A stretch of 64,000 nt of DNA from DYRG01 sp041161065 (lineage in GTDB: Bacteria; Pseudomonadota; Gammaproteobacteria; Beggiatoales; Beggiatoaceae), in the NCBI GenBank assembly GCA_041161065.1, contig JBEAVE010000006.1, forward strand, positions 1 through 64,000, in the 5' to 3' direction. Of this stretch, positions 52,709 through 61,367 are shown one piece after another. The notes under the pieces were generated by a model that saw nothing but the letters and a program-made list of their open reading frames with translations, was not told the origin of the DNA and did not search any database. Within the stretch, counting starts at the first letter, position 1. Every line of letters starts with the position of its first letter. Made by a program: the position numbers and the translations under genes.

Positions 52709-54364
52709 ATGAAAAATTGGTTCAAAAGTGGTGATCCTTGGATTTGGCTAACAGCGTCATCAGTGAGCTTAAGTTTAATTGTTGTATTTAGTTTAATTGC
52801 GGTTATTATGGTGCGAGGTTTGGGGTATTTCTGGGCGGCAACTGTCATTGAAGCACGCTATGAAGAACCCAATGCGCCACCTATTACAATACTCGGTGAA
52901 ATTTACGACAATGAAAAGGTTTTAACAAAACGGTTGTCTAAAAATCTCCAACCTTTAGCAAATGGTCAAGAATCGATTACCCGTTCTTTAATTAAAACGG
53001 GAAATCGTGATTTGTATGGTTTAGATTTTAAGTGGGTACTTGATCCTGTTTTGAAAGACATTCGTTATCCAGAGAAAGTTTTGGTGGTTGAACGTCGAGA
53101 ATGGGGTAACTTTTACGGTTATTTACAAACCCTTAAAAAAGATAAACAAGTGATTGCAACCGGTGAGGAAGCGTGGAAACAACTCCCTCAATATATCGAA
53201 CAAACTCACCAGTTATTCAAACAAATCAACCGCATTGAAAAAGGTGAAATGGGTGCAATTAACTATCAATTAGAGAAACTTCGTCTAAAAGAACGTAAAT
53301 TGCAATTACAAAATGATACCGATCCTCAGAAACGTGCAACAATTGAGGAACAACGCCAAACTTACCATCAACAATCCGAAGAATACAAAAAACATTTGAC
53401 GGACTTATATCAACAAATCAATCGTGAGAGCATTGTTGTTAAAGAAATGGGTGGAAAAGAGGTTGAAATTCCATTAGCAAAAGTGGTTTCAGTTTATCGT
53501 CCAAATAGTTTGTCGTTTATGGAGAAAGTCGCGTTTTATTTTGCTAAAGTTTGGGAATTCATGACTGATGATCCGCGCGAAGCAAATACGGAAGGTGGAA
53601 TATTTCCTGCGATTTATGGAACGGTCATTATGGTGCTCATGATGTCGCTAATTGTAACCCCCTTTGGTGTGATTACAGCCGTGTATTTGCACGAGTATGC
53701 AAAACAAGGTTTCTTGACTAGAACAATTCGTATTGCTGTAAATAATCTAGCGGGTGTGCCAGCAATTGTTTATGGGGTATTTGGATTGGGTTTCTTCGTG
53801 TATTTCTTGGGCGGTAATATTGATCGACTTTTCTTTCCCGAAGCTGCTCCCGCACCTATGTTTGGAACACCGGGTTTGTTATGGGCTTCTTTGACCTTAG
53901 CGTTGCTCACCGTTCCTGTGGTAATTGTTGCAACCGAAGAGGGTTTGTCGCGGATTCCTAGTGCTATTCGTGAAGGGAGTTTGGCATTGGGAGCAACTAA
54001 GGCAGAAACTCTATGGAGAACCATTTTACCAATGGCAAGCCCAGCCATGATGACAGGCTTAATTTTAGCGATTGCAAGAGCCGCCGGAGAAGTTGCACCG
54101 TTAATGTTAGTTGGCGTAGTGAAACTTGCTCCCTCTTTACCCTTAGATATGAACGCCCCGTTCTTACATTTAGAAAGAAAATTCATGCACTTAGGGTTTC
54201 ATATCAATGATTTAGGATTTCAAAGTCCTAATGTAGAAGCGGCGCGCCCTTTAGTGTATGCAACGGCGTTTTTATTAGTTCTGGTGATTATTATTTTGAA
54301 CTTAACAGCCATTTGGATTCGCAATCGATTACGCGAAAAATATAAATCTTTAGAAACGGTTTGA
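52709..54364 (+). CDS. pstA: Phosphate ABC transporter permease PstA, long form
   Basis: This 551-residue permease has TM1 near residues 17-40, a periplasmic insertion of about 230 residues with a predicted coiled coil (LEKLRLKERKLQLQ, IEEQRQTYHQQSEEYKKHL), and the core permease with EEGLSRIPSAIREGSLALGATKAETLWRTILPMA as the ATPase-contact loop. Normal PstA is about 300 residues; like PstC it has a large periplasmic extension. GAGGA precedes ATG 52709. It is nine bases downstream of pstC. Confidence 0.95.
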   Translation: MKNWFKSGDPWIWLTASSVSLSLIVVFSLIAVIMVRGLGYFWAATVIEARYEEPNAPPITILGEIYDNEKVLTKRLSKNLQPLANGQESITRSLIKTGNRDLYGLDFKWVLDPVLKDIRYPEKVLVVERREWGNFYGYLQTLKKDKQVIATGEEAWKQLPQYIEQTHQLFKQINRIEKGEMGAINYQLEKLRLKERKLQLQNDTDPQKRATIEEQRQTYHQQSEEYKKHLTDLYQQINRESIVVKEMGGKEVEIPLAKVVSVYRPNSLSFMEKVAFYFAKVWEFMTDDPREANTEGGIFPAIYGTVIMVLMMSLIVTPFGVITAVYLHEYAKQGFLTRTIRIAVNNLAGVPAIVYGVFGLGFFVYFLGGNIDRLFFPEAAPAPMFGTPGLLWASLTLALLTVPVVIVATEEGLSRIPSAIREGSLALGATKAETLWRTILPMASPAMMTGLILAIARAAGEVAPLMLVGVVKLAPSLPLDMNAPFLHLERKFMHLGFHINDLGFQSPNVEAARPLVYATAFLLVLVIIILNLTAIWIRNRLREKYKSLETV

Positions 54365-54372
54365 AAACGACA

Positions 54373-55209
54373 ATGACAACAGCACATATTTCCTCACACG
54401 CTTTTGATATGAGTTCTTTAGGACGTATCCAAGACAACTTTAATTTGGACGAAGAGAAGATTTGTTTAGAAGTTAAACGTTTGAATTTGTTTTATGCGAC
54501 AAAGCAAGCATTGTTTAATGTGGATATGAAAATTCCTGAACGACGAGTAACCGCTTTTATTGGACCCAGTGGTTGTGGAAAATCCACTTTATTACGCTGT
54601 TTTAACCGAATGAATGATTTGGTCGATAGCGTAAGAATTGAGGGTCAAATTTTATTAAAAGATCAGGATATTCATCGTAAAGAACTCAAGGTTGCCGATT
54701 TGAGAAGAACGATTGGAATGGTCTTTCAAAAACCCAACCCTTTTCCTAAATCTATTTATGAGAATGTTGCTTACGGTTTGCGGATTCAAGGTATTAATAA
54801 CCGTAAAGTATTAGATGAAGTGGTAGAATCTTCTTTGAAAGGGGCGGCATTGTGGGACGAAGTAAAAGACCGTTTGAATGATAATGCGTTGGGTTTGTCG
54901 GGCGGGCAGCAACAACGTTTAGTGATTGCGAGAGCTATTGCCATTGAACCCGAGGTAGTTTTATTAGATGAACCCGCGTCTGCACTCGATCCGATTTCTA
55001 CCCTCAAAATTGAGGAACTCATTAACGAACTTAAAACAAAATACACCATTGTAATTGTGACCCATAATATGCAACAAGCGGCGCGGGTTTCGGATTACAC
55101 GGCGTTTATGTATATGGGTAAGTTAATTGAGTTTGATCGCACGGATAAACTCTTTACAAATCCCAAAGAAAAACAAACCGAAGATTACATTACAGGACGC
55201 TACGGTTAA
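54373..55209 (+). CDS. pstB: Phosphate import ATPase PstB
   Basis: This 278-residue ABC ATPase energises phosphate uptake. It has Walker A GPSGCGKSTLLRCFNRMND, Q-loop MVFQKPNPFP, signature LSGGQQQRLVIARAIA, Walker B EVVLLDEPASALDP and the switch His in IVTHNMQQAAR. A TTG at 54361 overlaps the pstA stop (TTGA) and could be an alternative coupled start; ATG 54373 is preferred because the extra residues are not conserved. Confidence 0.97.
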   Translation: MTTAHISSHAFDMSSLGRIQDNFNLDEEKICLEVKRLNLFYATKQALFNVDMKIPERRVTAFIGPSGCGKSTLLRCFNRMNDLVDSVRIEGQILLKDQDIHRKELKVADLRRTIGMVFQKPNPFPKSIYENVAYGLRIQGINNRKVLDEVVESSLKGAALWDEVKDRLNDNALGLSGGQQQRLVIARAIAIEPEVVLLDEPASALDPISTLKIEELINELKTKYTIVIVTHNMQQAARVSDYTAFMYMGKLIEFDRTDKLFTNPKEKQTEDYITGRYG

Positions 55210-55224
55210 AATAAAGGATATAAC

Positions 55225-55989
55225 ATGGACGAAAGTTTAGATATTCGGCATAAACACATTTCTCGCCAATTTAATATCGAGTTACAAAATATTCATTCTC
55301 GAGTATTAGAAATGGGTGGGGTTGTACAAAAACAACTTGCCGATGCGTTGCTCGCTTTATCGGATAATGATGCGGATTTGGCAGAGCGCGTTATTAACAA
55401 TGATGAAGTTATTAACAGTTTAGAAACCACTATTGATGAATCTTGCGTGCAAATTTTAGCGCGTCGACAACCCGCTGCGGGCGATTTACGCATGGTTATC
55501 GCGGTGGTTAAAACGATTACAGATTTAGAACGCATTGGTGATGAAGCCAAGCGCGTTGCTCGAATGGCTTCCAATAAAGCTGACCAAATTTATCGTTTGC
55601 AAGCACCGGTTGTAACGGGTGTGCAACATTTAGGAAAACAAGCCCAGCAAATGTTGCAACATTCATTAGATGCGTTTGCAAGAATGGACGTAGAAACTGC
55701 CGTGAAAGTTGCTCGAGAAGATGATAAAGTCGATGTGGAATATTCGGGCTTAATTCGTCAATTAATTACCTATATGATCGAAGACCCCCGTTCTATCCCA
55801 GCGGCATTAGATATTATGTGGGCTGCTCGATCATTAGAACGCATTGGTGATCGGTCGAGAAACATTTGCGAATATGTCGTTTATTTCGTTAAAGGAAAAG
55901 ATATTCGCCACGTTAATTTGGATAAAGTCAAACAAGAAATCGGTTTAGCCGACGACAATCCCGATTCTGATCCCGAAAAAACGCAATAA
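55225..55989 (+). CDS. phoU: Phosphate transport regulator PhoU
   Basis: This 254-residue all-helical protein links Pst transport to PhoR signalling and restrains uptake. It has the two PhoU repeats with metal-binding E/DxxxD motifs: LERIGDEAKRVARMA in the first and LERIGDRSRNICEYVVYFVKG in the second. The opening matches E. coli PhoU (HISRQFNIELQNIHSRVLEMGGVVQKQL). AAAGGATATAAC precedes the start. It closes the pst operon, and the 261-base gap that follows has no recognised terminator. Confidence 0.97.
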   Translation: MDESLDIRHKHISRQFNIELQNIHSRVLEMGGVVQKQLADALLALSDNDADLAERVINNDEVINSLETTIDESCVQILARRQPAAGDLRMVIAVVKTITDLERIGDEAKRVARMASNKADQIYRLQAPVVTGVQHLGKQAQQMLQHSLDAFARMDVETAVKVAREDDKVDVEYSGLIRQLITYMIEDPRSIPAALDIMWAARSLERIGDRSRNICEYVVYFVKGKDIRHVNLDKVKQEIGLADDNPDSDPEKTQ

Positions 55990-56250
55990 AACCCCGCCTA
56001 TTTTCTTTTAACAATGTTATGAATAATTGATTGCATTTAAGTTCATGACATTGTTGATGTTCCTCTCGTAAAGATTTGCTAGAATACGCTTTTTTGTGGT
56101 TTTAGAAATCGATGAATTCAATATCAGTGTATTGTGATGTTCTAACATTTGTTTTGTTAAAACAAAAAGTTATTTGTATAAACTTTTATTTTTAATAGTT
56201 GTCGATTAAACTAATCACAGTTTCTCGCAATTCCATCTCATGGAGGAAAG

Positions 56251-58017
56251 ATGTCCAGTTTGAAATACCCCGACGGTGGGGAAAAAATTACCGTACAAAA
56301 CAACCAGTTGGTTGTGCCCAATAACCCGATTATTGGTTTTATCAAAGGCGATGGGATTGGTCCCGATGTGATGCACGCCTGTTTGCGGATTTGGGACGCG
56401 GCGGTCGACCACGCTTATGGTGACCAACGCAAAGTGTTTTGGACGGAATTGTTTTTGGGCGAATCTGCCGCCGAACGTTATGATGGCAATATTTATCCGA
56501 CAGAAACCCGCGAAGCCTTAAAAGATTTGTTAGTTTCTATCAAAGGTCCGTTAACCACACCGGTTGGAAAAGGCTTTCGTTCATTGAATGTATCGTTGCG
56601 CCAAGACCTTGATTTATATGCATGTATTCGTCCCGTGCGTTATTTTAATGGGTTGCCTTCTCCTTTGAAAAACCCTGAACAAGTCGACGTGGTGATTTTT
56701 AGAGAAAATACTGAAGACGTTTATGCAGGGATTGAATACGCATCGGGGTCGCCAGAAATGCGCAAATTGGAGAAATTCCTCAAAGAAGAACTTAAAGCAA
56801 AATTCTTTGACGATTCCGGTTTGGGCATTAAACCCATTTCGGCGTTCGCTTCTAAACGCTTGATGCGCAAGGCAATGCAGTTCGCCATCGACAACCATCG
56901 TGAAAGCGTGACCATTGTCCACAAAGGCAATATCATGAAATTCACCGAAGGCGCGTTTCGAGCGTGGTGTTACGAAGTGGCGCGCGAAGAATTTGGCGAC
57001 ATGACCATCACCGAAGAAGAACTTTATCGCGATTTCGGTGGCAAACAACCCGCCGGCAAAATCGTCATCAAAGACCGCATCGCCGACAATATGTTCCAAT
57101 TGATGTTGTTGCAACCTAATGAATTTGATGTGATTGTCAGCACGAATTTGAACGGGGACTATTTGTCGGATTCGATTGCGGCGGAAGTGGGCGGGATCGG
57201 GATCGCGCCCGGCGCAAATATGAGCGATTTTATCGGGGTCTTCGAAGCCACACACGGCACTGCCCCTAAACTCGCCAACATGGACATGGCAAATCCCGGG
57301 TCGTTGTTGTTTAGCGGCGCGATGATGTTCCAATACTTGGGCTGGTCGGAAGTTGCTGACATTATCACGCACGCCTACACCCAAGTTATCAACAAGAAAA
57401 TCGTGACGTGTGATTTCTTTGCGCAAATGGACGGGGCGACTGAAGTTGGGACGAGTGGCTTTGCCGATGCGGTGATCGCCGAGATTGATCGCGGGGTCGA
57501 TGTCGAAGAAGTCCGCACCCAACAACAAGCCAAAGAAGCCGCCGACCGCAAAGCCCGCGAAGAAGAACGGATCAGCCGCCCGACCGAGAAAATGCTCGAA
57601 ACCGGACGAACCCCCATGACCGCCGGCGACATCATGAAACGCAATCTCATCAGCGTGCCCGCCGATGCCACCGTCGCCGCCGCTATGCAAACCATGCGCT
57701 TAAACGGGGTGAGCAGCGTTTTACTTCAGCCACATGGCGATAATCCCGACTGGGCAATCATGACCCAAAAAGACATCGTCACCAAAGTCATTCACGCCAA
57801 TTTATCGCCGTCCGCAACGATGGTGCGCGATATTGCGAGTTCGCTTAAGTATTTGATTTCAACCGAAACATCGATTCAAGAATGCGTGGCGTTGCTGACG
57901 TTGCACAACATTCGACGAATCATTGTCGGTGGAAAAGACGGCGCGCCGATCGGATTGGTCAGCGACACCGATATTTTCCGCACCGTTCAAGAATTTGGCT
58001 TGCCCGCTGCTGATTAA
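56251..58017 (+). CDS. icd: Isocitrate dehydrogenase fused to a pair of CBS domains
   Basis: This 588-residue protein has an isocitrate dehydrogenase part (residues 1-413) aligning with E. coli Icd, including SLNVSLRQ with Ser111 (the AceK phospho-site equivalent), RENTEDVYAG, HKGNIMKFTEGAF and NLNGDYLSD. A charged helical linker (414-450) leads to two CBS domains (MTAGDIMKRNLISVP at 456-470, and IVGGKDGAPIGLVSDTDIF at 558-576). CBS pairs usually sense adenine nucleotides, so direct energy-state control is plausible. Coenzyme-site residues differ from the NADP enzyme: E. coli Lys344, Tyr345, Val351, Tyr391, Arg395 are Lys340, Leu341, Ala347, Cys387, Ala391 here. GGAGGAAAG precedes the start. 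Confidence 0.92.
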   Translation: MSSLKYPDGGEKITVQNNQLVVPNNPIIGFIKGDGIGPDVMHACLRIWDAAVDHAYGDQRKVFWTELFLGESAAERYDGNIYPTETREALKDLLVSIKGPLTTPVGKGFRSLNVSLRQDLDLYACIRPVRYFNGLPSPLKNPEQVDVVIFRENTEDVYAGIEYASGSPEMRKLEKFLKEELKAKFFDDSGLGIKPISAFASKRLMRKAMQFAIDNHRESVTIVHKGNIMKFTEGAFRAWCYEVAREEFGDMTITEEELYRDFGGKQPAGKIVIKDRIADNMFQLMLLQPNEFDVIVSTNLNGDYLSDSIAAEVGGIGIAPGANMSDFIGVFEATHGTAPKLANMDMANPGSLLFSGAMMFQYLGWSEVADIITHAYTQVINKKIVTCDFFAQMDGATEVGTSGFADAVIAEIDRGVDVEEVRTQQQAKEAADRKAREEERISRPTEKMLETGRTPMTAGDIMKRNLISVPADATVAAAMQTMRLNGVSSVLLQPHGDNPDWAIMTQKDIVTKVIHANLSPSATMVRDIASSLKYLISTETSIQECVALLTLHNIRRIIVGGKDGAPIGLVSDTDIFRTVQEFGLPAAD

Positions 58018-58024
58018 TTTACCT

Positions 58025-58046
58025 TCCCACGTTTAACCGCGTGGGA
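58025..58046 (+). terminator. Hairpin after icd
   Basis: TCCCACG (58025-58031) pairs with CGTGGGA (58040-58046), eight bases after the icd stop. The following bases are TTTGGGTT, so termination may be partial. Confidence 0.55.
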
Positions 58047-58093
58047 TTTGGGTTATGATTGAACCGAGTAAAATCACTGACAGAGGATTGTTT

Positions 58094-58345
58094 ATGCAAA
58101 AAGCAAATGATTTTGAAGCAGTTTTTCAACAGGTGAAGAGCATTTTACCGCTCGATCCGTTCGGTTTAAAGGCAGATTTTGAAAAAAACTTGCGGGCAAC
58201 TTTACAAACTGCCCTCACCCGCATGAACGTCGTGACGCGCGACGAGTTTGAAGTGCAAAGCGCGGTGTTAGCCCGAACGCGCCAAAAAGTTACCGACCTC
58301 GAAAAGCAAATCGCCGACCTCGAAGCCCGCCTAAATACCCCTTAA
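58094..58345 (+). CDS. ubiK: Ubiquinone biosynthesis accessory factor UbiK (BMFP/YqiC family)
   Basis: This 83-residue protein has an amphipathic N-terminal helix (NDFEAVFQQVKSILP) and a C-terminal coiled coil (RQKVTDLEKQIADLEARLN), the BMFP pattern. UbiK helps late steps of ubiquinone synthesis, probably by helping hydrophobic intermediates meet UbiJ. The family segment LKADFEKNLRATLQTALTRMNVVTRDEFEVQ is present. ATG 58094 has AGAGG upstream; the longer in-frame start (58055) adds residues within the icd terminator region. Confidence 0.9.
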   Translation: MQKANDFEAVFQQVKSILPLDPFGLKADFEKNLRATLQTALTRMNVVTRDEFEVQSAVLARTRQKVTDLEKQIADLEARLNTP

Positions 58346-58357
58346 AATCCCCACACC

Positions 58358-58388
58358 ACCTCGCGAATTATCACGAGGTTTTTTTTTA
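58358..58388 (+). terminator. Rho-independent terminator after ubiK
   Basis: ACCTCG (58358-58363) pairs with CGAGGT (58374-58379), followed by a run of eight further T residues. Confidence 0.85.
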
Positions 58389-58474
58389 TCTCACGAAACA
58401 AGCGCAGGTTCAGGAACAGAATTTGCGTTAAAGTGCCGTATCCACTAATTATGCTTAAGACAAAGGAGTTCATT

Positions 58475-58933
58475 ATGTTGAAAAAAACAGTTGTTATAAC
58501 AATGAGTTGTTTAATGTTAGGGAGTTGCGCGGGCATGAGTTTGAATAAAGAAATGGTCGGCGCGACCATCGGGGCAGGTGCGGGCGGGGCGGCTTGTTCG
58601 CGGGTCGGCAAAGGATACGGCAACACCGCGGCAATTATTGGTTGTTCGTTGGTTGGCGCGATGGTCGGCGGCACAGTCGGACGATCCATCGACGAAACCG
58701 ACCGCATGAAAACCCAACAAGCCATCATGCAAACCCCCACCAATCAAACCACTTCTTGGTACAACCCCAACAACGGCAATCAATATGCGGTCACGCCCGT
58801 CAATAACCCCATGCAATACAATAATGGCACGGTGTGTCGGGATTTTACGACGATCGCCACCATCGACGGTCATCGTGAAAACATTCGAGGACGCGCGTGT
58901 CGACAACCCGACGGTTCTTGGCAAATGCAATAA
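58475..58933 (+). CDS. Glycine-zipper surface-antigen-like lipoprotein
   Basis: This 152-residue protein has a lipoprotein signal (VITMSCLMLGSCAG) and a glycine-zipper hydrophobic region (MVGATIGAGAGGAACSR, AAIIGCSLVGAMVGGTVGRSID). The C-terminal domain, TVCRDFTTIATIDGHRENIRGRACRQPDGSWQ, is typical of 17-kDa surface-antigen/RT0821-type proteins. These sit in the outer membrane; function is unclear. AAGGAG precedes ATG 58475, which begins the signal peptide. Confidence 0.85.
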   Translation: MLKKTVVITMSCLMLGSCAGMSLNKEMVGATIGAGAGGAACSRVGKGYGNTAAIIGCSLVGAMVGGTVGRSIDETDRMKTQQAIMQTPTNQTTSWYNPNNGNQYAVTPVNNPMQYNNGTVCRDFTTIATIDGHRENIRGRACRQPDGSWQMQ

Positions 58934-58951
58934 ATTTCCTCTATTTAAACT

Positions 58952-59833
58952 TCATTCAAACTGCGCAAAAAGACGAGGAACTTTCGATAATTGCCAGTTT
59001 GAAATTGCCCATTGCAACAGGGTTTCAACTTTCTCATGAAATAAGTCGATCGGCGGGGTTTGTCCCAAATAAAGCAACACTTGAAATAAAGCGGGAAGCG
59101 GATTGTGTTTATCGACGGGTTTGGCGAAGGTTTGTTTGCTGAGCTTTTGTCCTGCTGAATTGGTGAGGATTGGCAAATGGGCGTAAGTGGGAGTTGGGTA
59201 TTTCAAACAGCGTTGCAAATAGATTTGTCGAGGCGTGGAATCCAACAAATCACAACCCCGAACAACTTCCGTAATGTTTTGCATGGCATCGTCGATAACA
59301 ACCGCAAATTGATACGCGAACAACCCGTCTGCCCGTTTGATAACAAAATCCCCGACTTCGGTAGATAAATGTTGTTTGAAATTGCCTTGAATTAAATCGT
59401 GGAAAGCAAGGGTTTGATCGGGGACTTTTAGTCGAATGGCGCGCGGGGTTTTTCCATTTGGCAGACCGTTTCGACACGTTCCCGTGTAAATCCCTTGATT
59501 TTGTTGAAGTTCTTTACGACTGCACCCGCAAATAAACGTCTGTTCTGTGAGTGTTTGTAGGATATTGGCATACGCTTCGCGGCGAGAAGTTTGATAAAGC
59601 ACCGCGCCGTCCCAGTGCAATCCCAATGCGTCCAAAGTGAACAAAATATCGTCCGCCGCGCCGAGTTGATTGCGTGCTAAATCAAGGTCTTCCATGCGGA
59701 CAAGCCATTCGCCATGATGCGCGCGGGCTTGCAGAAAACTCCCCACCGCCGTCACCAATGATCCGATATGCAGCGATCCCGTTGGCGACGGTGCGAAACG
59801 TCCTCGATAGGTTATTTGAGTTGGTACGACCAC
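58952..59833 (-). CDS. gluQ: Glutamyl-Q tRNA(Asp) synthetase
   Basis: This roughly 293-residue protein is a truncated GluRS paralog that glutamylates queuosine in tRNA-Asp. It has the HIGH-type motif RFAPSPTGSLHIGSL, the zinc-binding cysteines in FICGCSRKEL and YTGTCR, and the altered KMSKS region GQKLSKQ. It lacks the anticodon-binding domain, as expected. GTG 59833 gives the family-like start before TYRGRFAPSPTG; a GTG at 59863 in the same frame would overlap the lectin gene by 52 bases instead of 22. dksA, its frequent neighbour, is absent. Confidence 0.92.
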   Translation of the reverse strand: MVVPTQITYRGRFAPSPTGSLHIGSLVTAVGSFLQARAHHGEWLVRMEDLDLARNQLGAADDILFTLDALGLHWDGAVLYQTSRREAYANILQTLTEQTFICGCSRKELQQNQGIYTGTCRNGLPNGKTPRAIRLKVPDQTLAFHDLIQGNFKQHLSTEVGDFVIKRADGLFAYQFAVVIDDAMQNITEVVRGCDLLDSTPRQIYLQRCLKYPTPTYAHLPILTNSAGQKLSKQTFAKPVDKHNPLPALFQVLLYLGQTPPIDLFHEKVETLLQWAISNWQLSKVPRLFAQFE

Positions 59834-60321
59834 TTTTGATTGACGGCGGGGTTGCAATCCCACGTTTGAACGTTCATGCCGTTGCGATTCCAGTTGGGAT
59901 CACCGCCCGGGACATCTAAACATTTGCCGCCGCCATTCCGCAACCGTCCGCCATCGAGCGACCATTGTTGATTGGGTGCGCCGTTGCAATCCCACAGTTG
60001 AAGCGCGTTGCCGTTACGTTTCACATCGCCCGCCACATCTAAACATTTGCCGCCGGCATTTTTGAAACGTCCGCCTTCGTGTTTCCAACGTTGAAATTCG
60101 CTGCCGTTGCAATCCCAAATTTGGACGCGAGTGCCGTTGTTTCGAGCCTGTGCGGGCGGCACTTCCAAACAACGCCCCGCTCCATTCACTAACATTTTGT
60201 ATTCGTTCAATTTATTTGTTAAAGTTTGTTGTAGGTTTTGCAATTTGTCGGCATCAGGCAAATCCGCCCACGCCGCGCTGCTCAACCCCAAGACAATGCC
60301 CACTAACCAACGTTGTTTCAT
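59812..60321 (-). CDS. Secreted ricin-type beta-trefoil lectin
   Basis: This 169-residue protein has a signal peptide (RWLVGIVLGLSSAAWADLP), then a short helix and three beta-trefoil repeats. Each repeat has the QxW pattern: QIWDCNGSEFQRW, QLWDCNGAPNQQW and QTWDCNPAVNQKW, each preceded by a GxCLxV strand. Ricin-B-type domains bind sugars. It carries no enzyme domain, so it may be a free lectin or an adhesion factor. The end of the gene overlaps gluQ, which is unusual for functionally unrelated genes and suggests co-transcription. Confidence 0.88.
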   Translation of the reverse strand: MKQRWLVGIVLGLSSAAWADLPDADKLQNLQQTLTNKLNEYKMLVNGAGRCLEVPPAQARNNGTRVQIWDCNGSEFQRWKHEGGRFKNAGGKCLDVAGDVKRNGNALQLWDCNGAPNQQWSLDGGRLRNGGGKCLDVPGGDPNWNRNGMNVQTWDCNPAVNQKWSYQLK

Positions 60322-60388
60322 GATCTGACTCCGAAGTGTAATTGCGTTCAGCCATCATAGAGGATTTTACGCGATTTACAAATAGAAA

Positions 60389-60790
60389 TTATTGCATTAA
60401 CCCGTGATGAAGATTGGGGATCAAATGGTATTCAAAGATTTCATTCCAGGCTTTTTCACAGTCGGGTGTCCAGTTTTCGCCGCAGCATTCTGCGAGGGTT
60501 TTGATGAAAACGTGCTGAAAATTATGCAAATCGGCTTCCTTCAAATGCAACGCCGACAATTGTTTGCCAATTCTCATTAAATGGGGGTGGATAATTTCGG
60601 TATCGTCGGCTGTGCACGCCGCCACGCCAAATGTGCCGACCAATCGACGGCGACGCGGTTCATCGATCTCATCAAATAAGGCGCGATATTGGGGAAATTC
60701 CGTAAATAAACGGCTGTAAAACAATTGCACCAACGGTTGGCGCGATTGCAACACATGATCCCACACTTTGCTTGCAAATAACGTGTTCAT
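60389..60790 (-). CDS. Globin-family protein lacking the usual proximal histidine
   Basis: This 133-residue protein is a close paralog of the globin encoded just upstream, sharing WDHV, FYxRLF, DDTEIIHP, HLKxxDLxxFQxVF, LAECCG and CEKAWN. The position of the F8 heme-ligating His in the paralog (RLGAKHTSYHL) reads RIGKQLSALHL here, so the ligand would be Leu78. A His four residues later (His82) is kept in both. It may bind heme differently or not at all. AAGGAG precedes ATG 60790. Confidence 0.85.
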   Translation of the reverse strand: MNTLFASKVWDHVLQSRQPLVQLFYSRLFTEFPQYRALFDEIDEPRRRRLVGTFGVAACTADDTEIIHPHLMRIGKQLSALHLKEADLHNFQHVFIKTLAECCGENWTPDCEKAWNEIFEYHLIPNLHHGLMQ

Positions 60791-60907
60791 AAAATAACTC
60801 CTTGCGTTTAGTCATCAATAATAAAATTGAAATTAGTATTAACGGTTTTTTGTGTAAAATCAACTCGTTATTTAGCAAATTCTAAAGTACTAATGCCCAA
60901 ATGCCAT

Positions 60908-60940
60908 AAAAAAACCCACTCCATCATTTGACAAAGTGGG
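60908..60940 (-). terminator. Rho-independent terminator of the upstream globin gene
   Basis: CCCACT (60915-60920) pairs with AGTGGG (60935-60940); on the minus strand a run of seven T residues follows (A60908-60914 on the plus strand). It separates the two globin genes, so each may have its own promoter. Confidence 0.8.
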
Positions 60941-60959
60941 CGTACAATCGCAAAACGTT

Positions 60960-61367
60960 CTAATGCGCGACCAACCCATGATGCATATAAGGAATGATAT
61001 GTTGTTCAAATACGCCATTCCACGCTTTTTCGCATTCTGTCGTCCACTGATCTCCGCAACACTCTGCCAATACATCGACAAATACAGTTTGAAACCGATT
61101 CAAATCCTCATCTTTCAAATGATAAGAAGTGTGTTTTGCACCCAATCTCATCATTTGTGGGTGCATGATTTCTGTTTCGTCAGAAACTCGCGCAACTAAC
61201 GCCAACGTATCCACCATTTTCTTCATGTGTCGATCCAATGATTCGGGAAATAACCGCCGATAATCAGGATATAACGAAAACAACCGCTCATAAAAACGTC
61301 TAATAACTTCCTCATGACGTTCAACGCCCACATGATCCCACGTTCTTCCAATCAACTGCATATCCAT
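60960..61367 (-). CDS. Single-domain globin
   Basis: This 135-residue heme globin is similar in size to single-domain bacterial hemoglobins. It has the proximal His79 in LGAKHTSYHLKDEDL, DYRRLFPESLDRHMKKMV before the distal side, and a conserved tail (LAECCGDQWTTECEKAWNGVFEQHIIPYMHHGL). It probably binds O2 or NO. GGGAG precedes ATG 61367. It is followed by a terminator and then a paralog that lacks the proximal His. Confidence 0.9.
   Translation of the reverse strand: MDMQLIGRTWDHVGVERHEEVIRRFYERLFSLYPDYRRLFPESLDRHMKKMVDTLALVARVSDETEIMHPQMMRLGAKHTSYHLKDEDLNRFQTVFVDVLAECCGDQWTTECEKAWNGVFEQHIIPYMHHGLVAH

Noticed and set aside
55990..56250. Possible small RNA or tRNA in the gap between phoU and icd
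   Set aside because: No cloverleaf, strong hairpin with T-run or clear promoter pair was found; it is probably the icd promoter region.
56614..57690. 358-codon open frame on the minus strand opposite icd
   Set aside because: It is antisense to a strongly conserved enzyme gene, has a Phe/His/Gly-rich composition with no recognisable motif, and is explained by the GC-rich codon pattern of icd.
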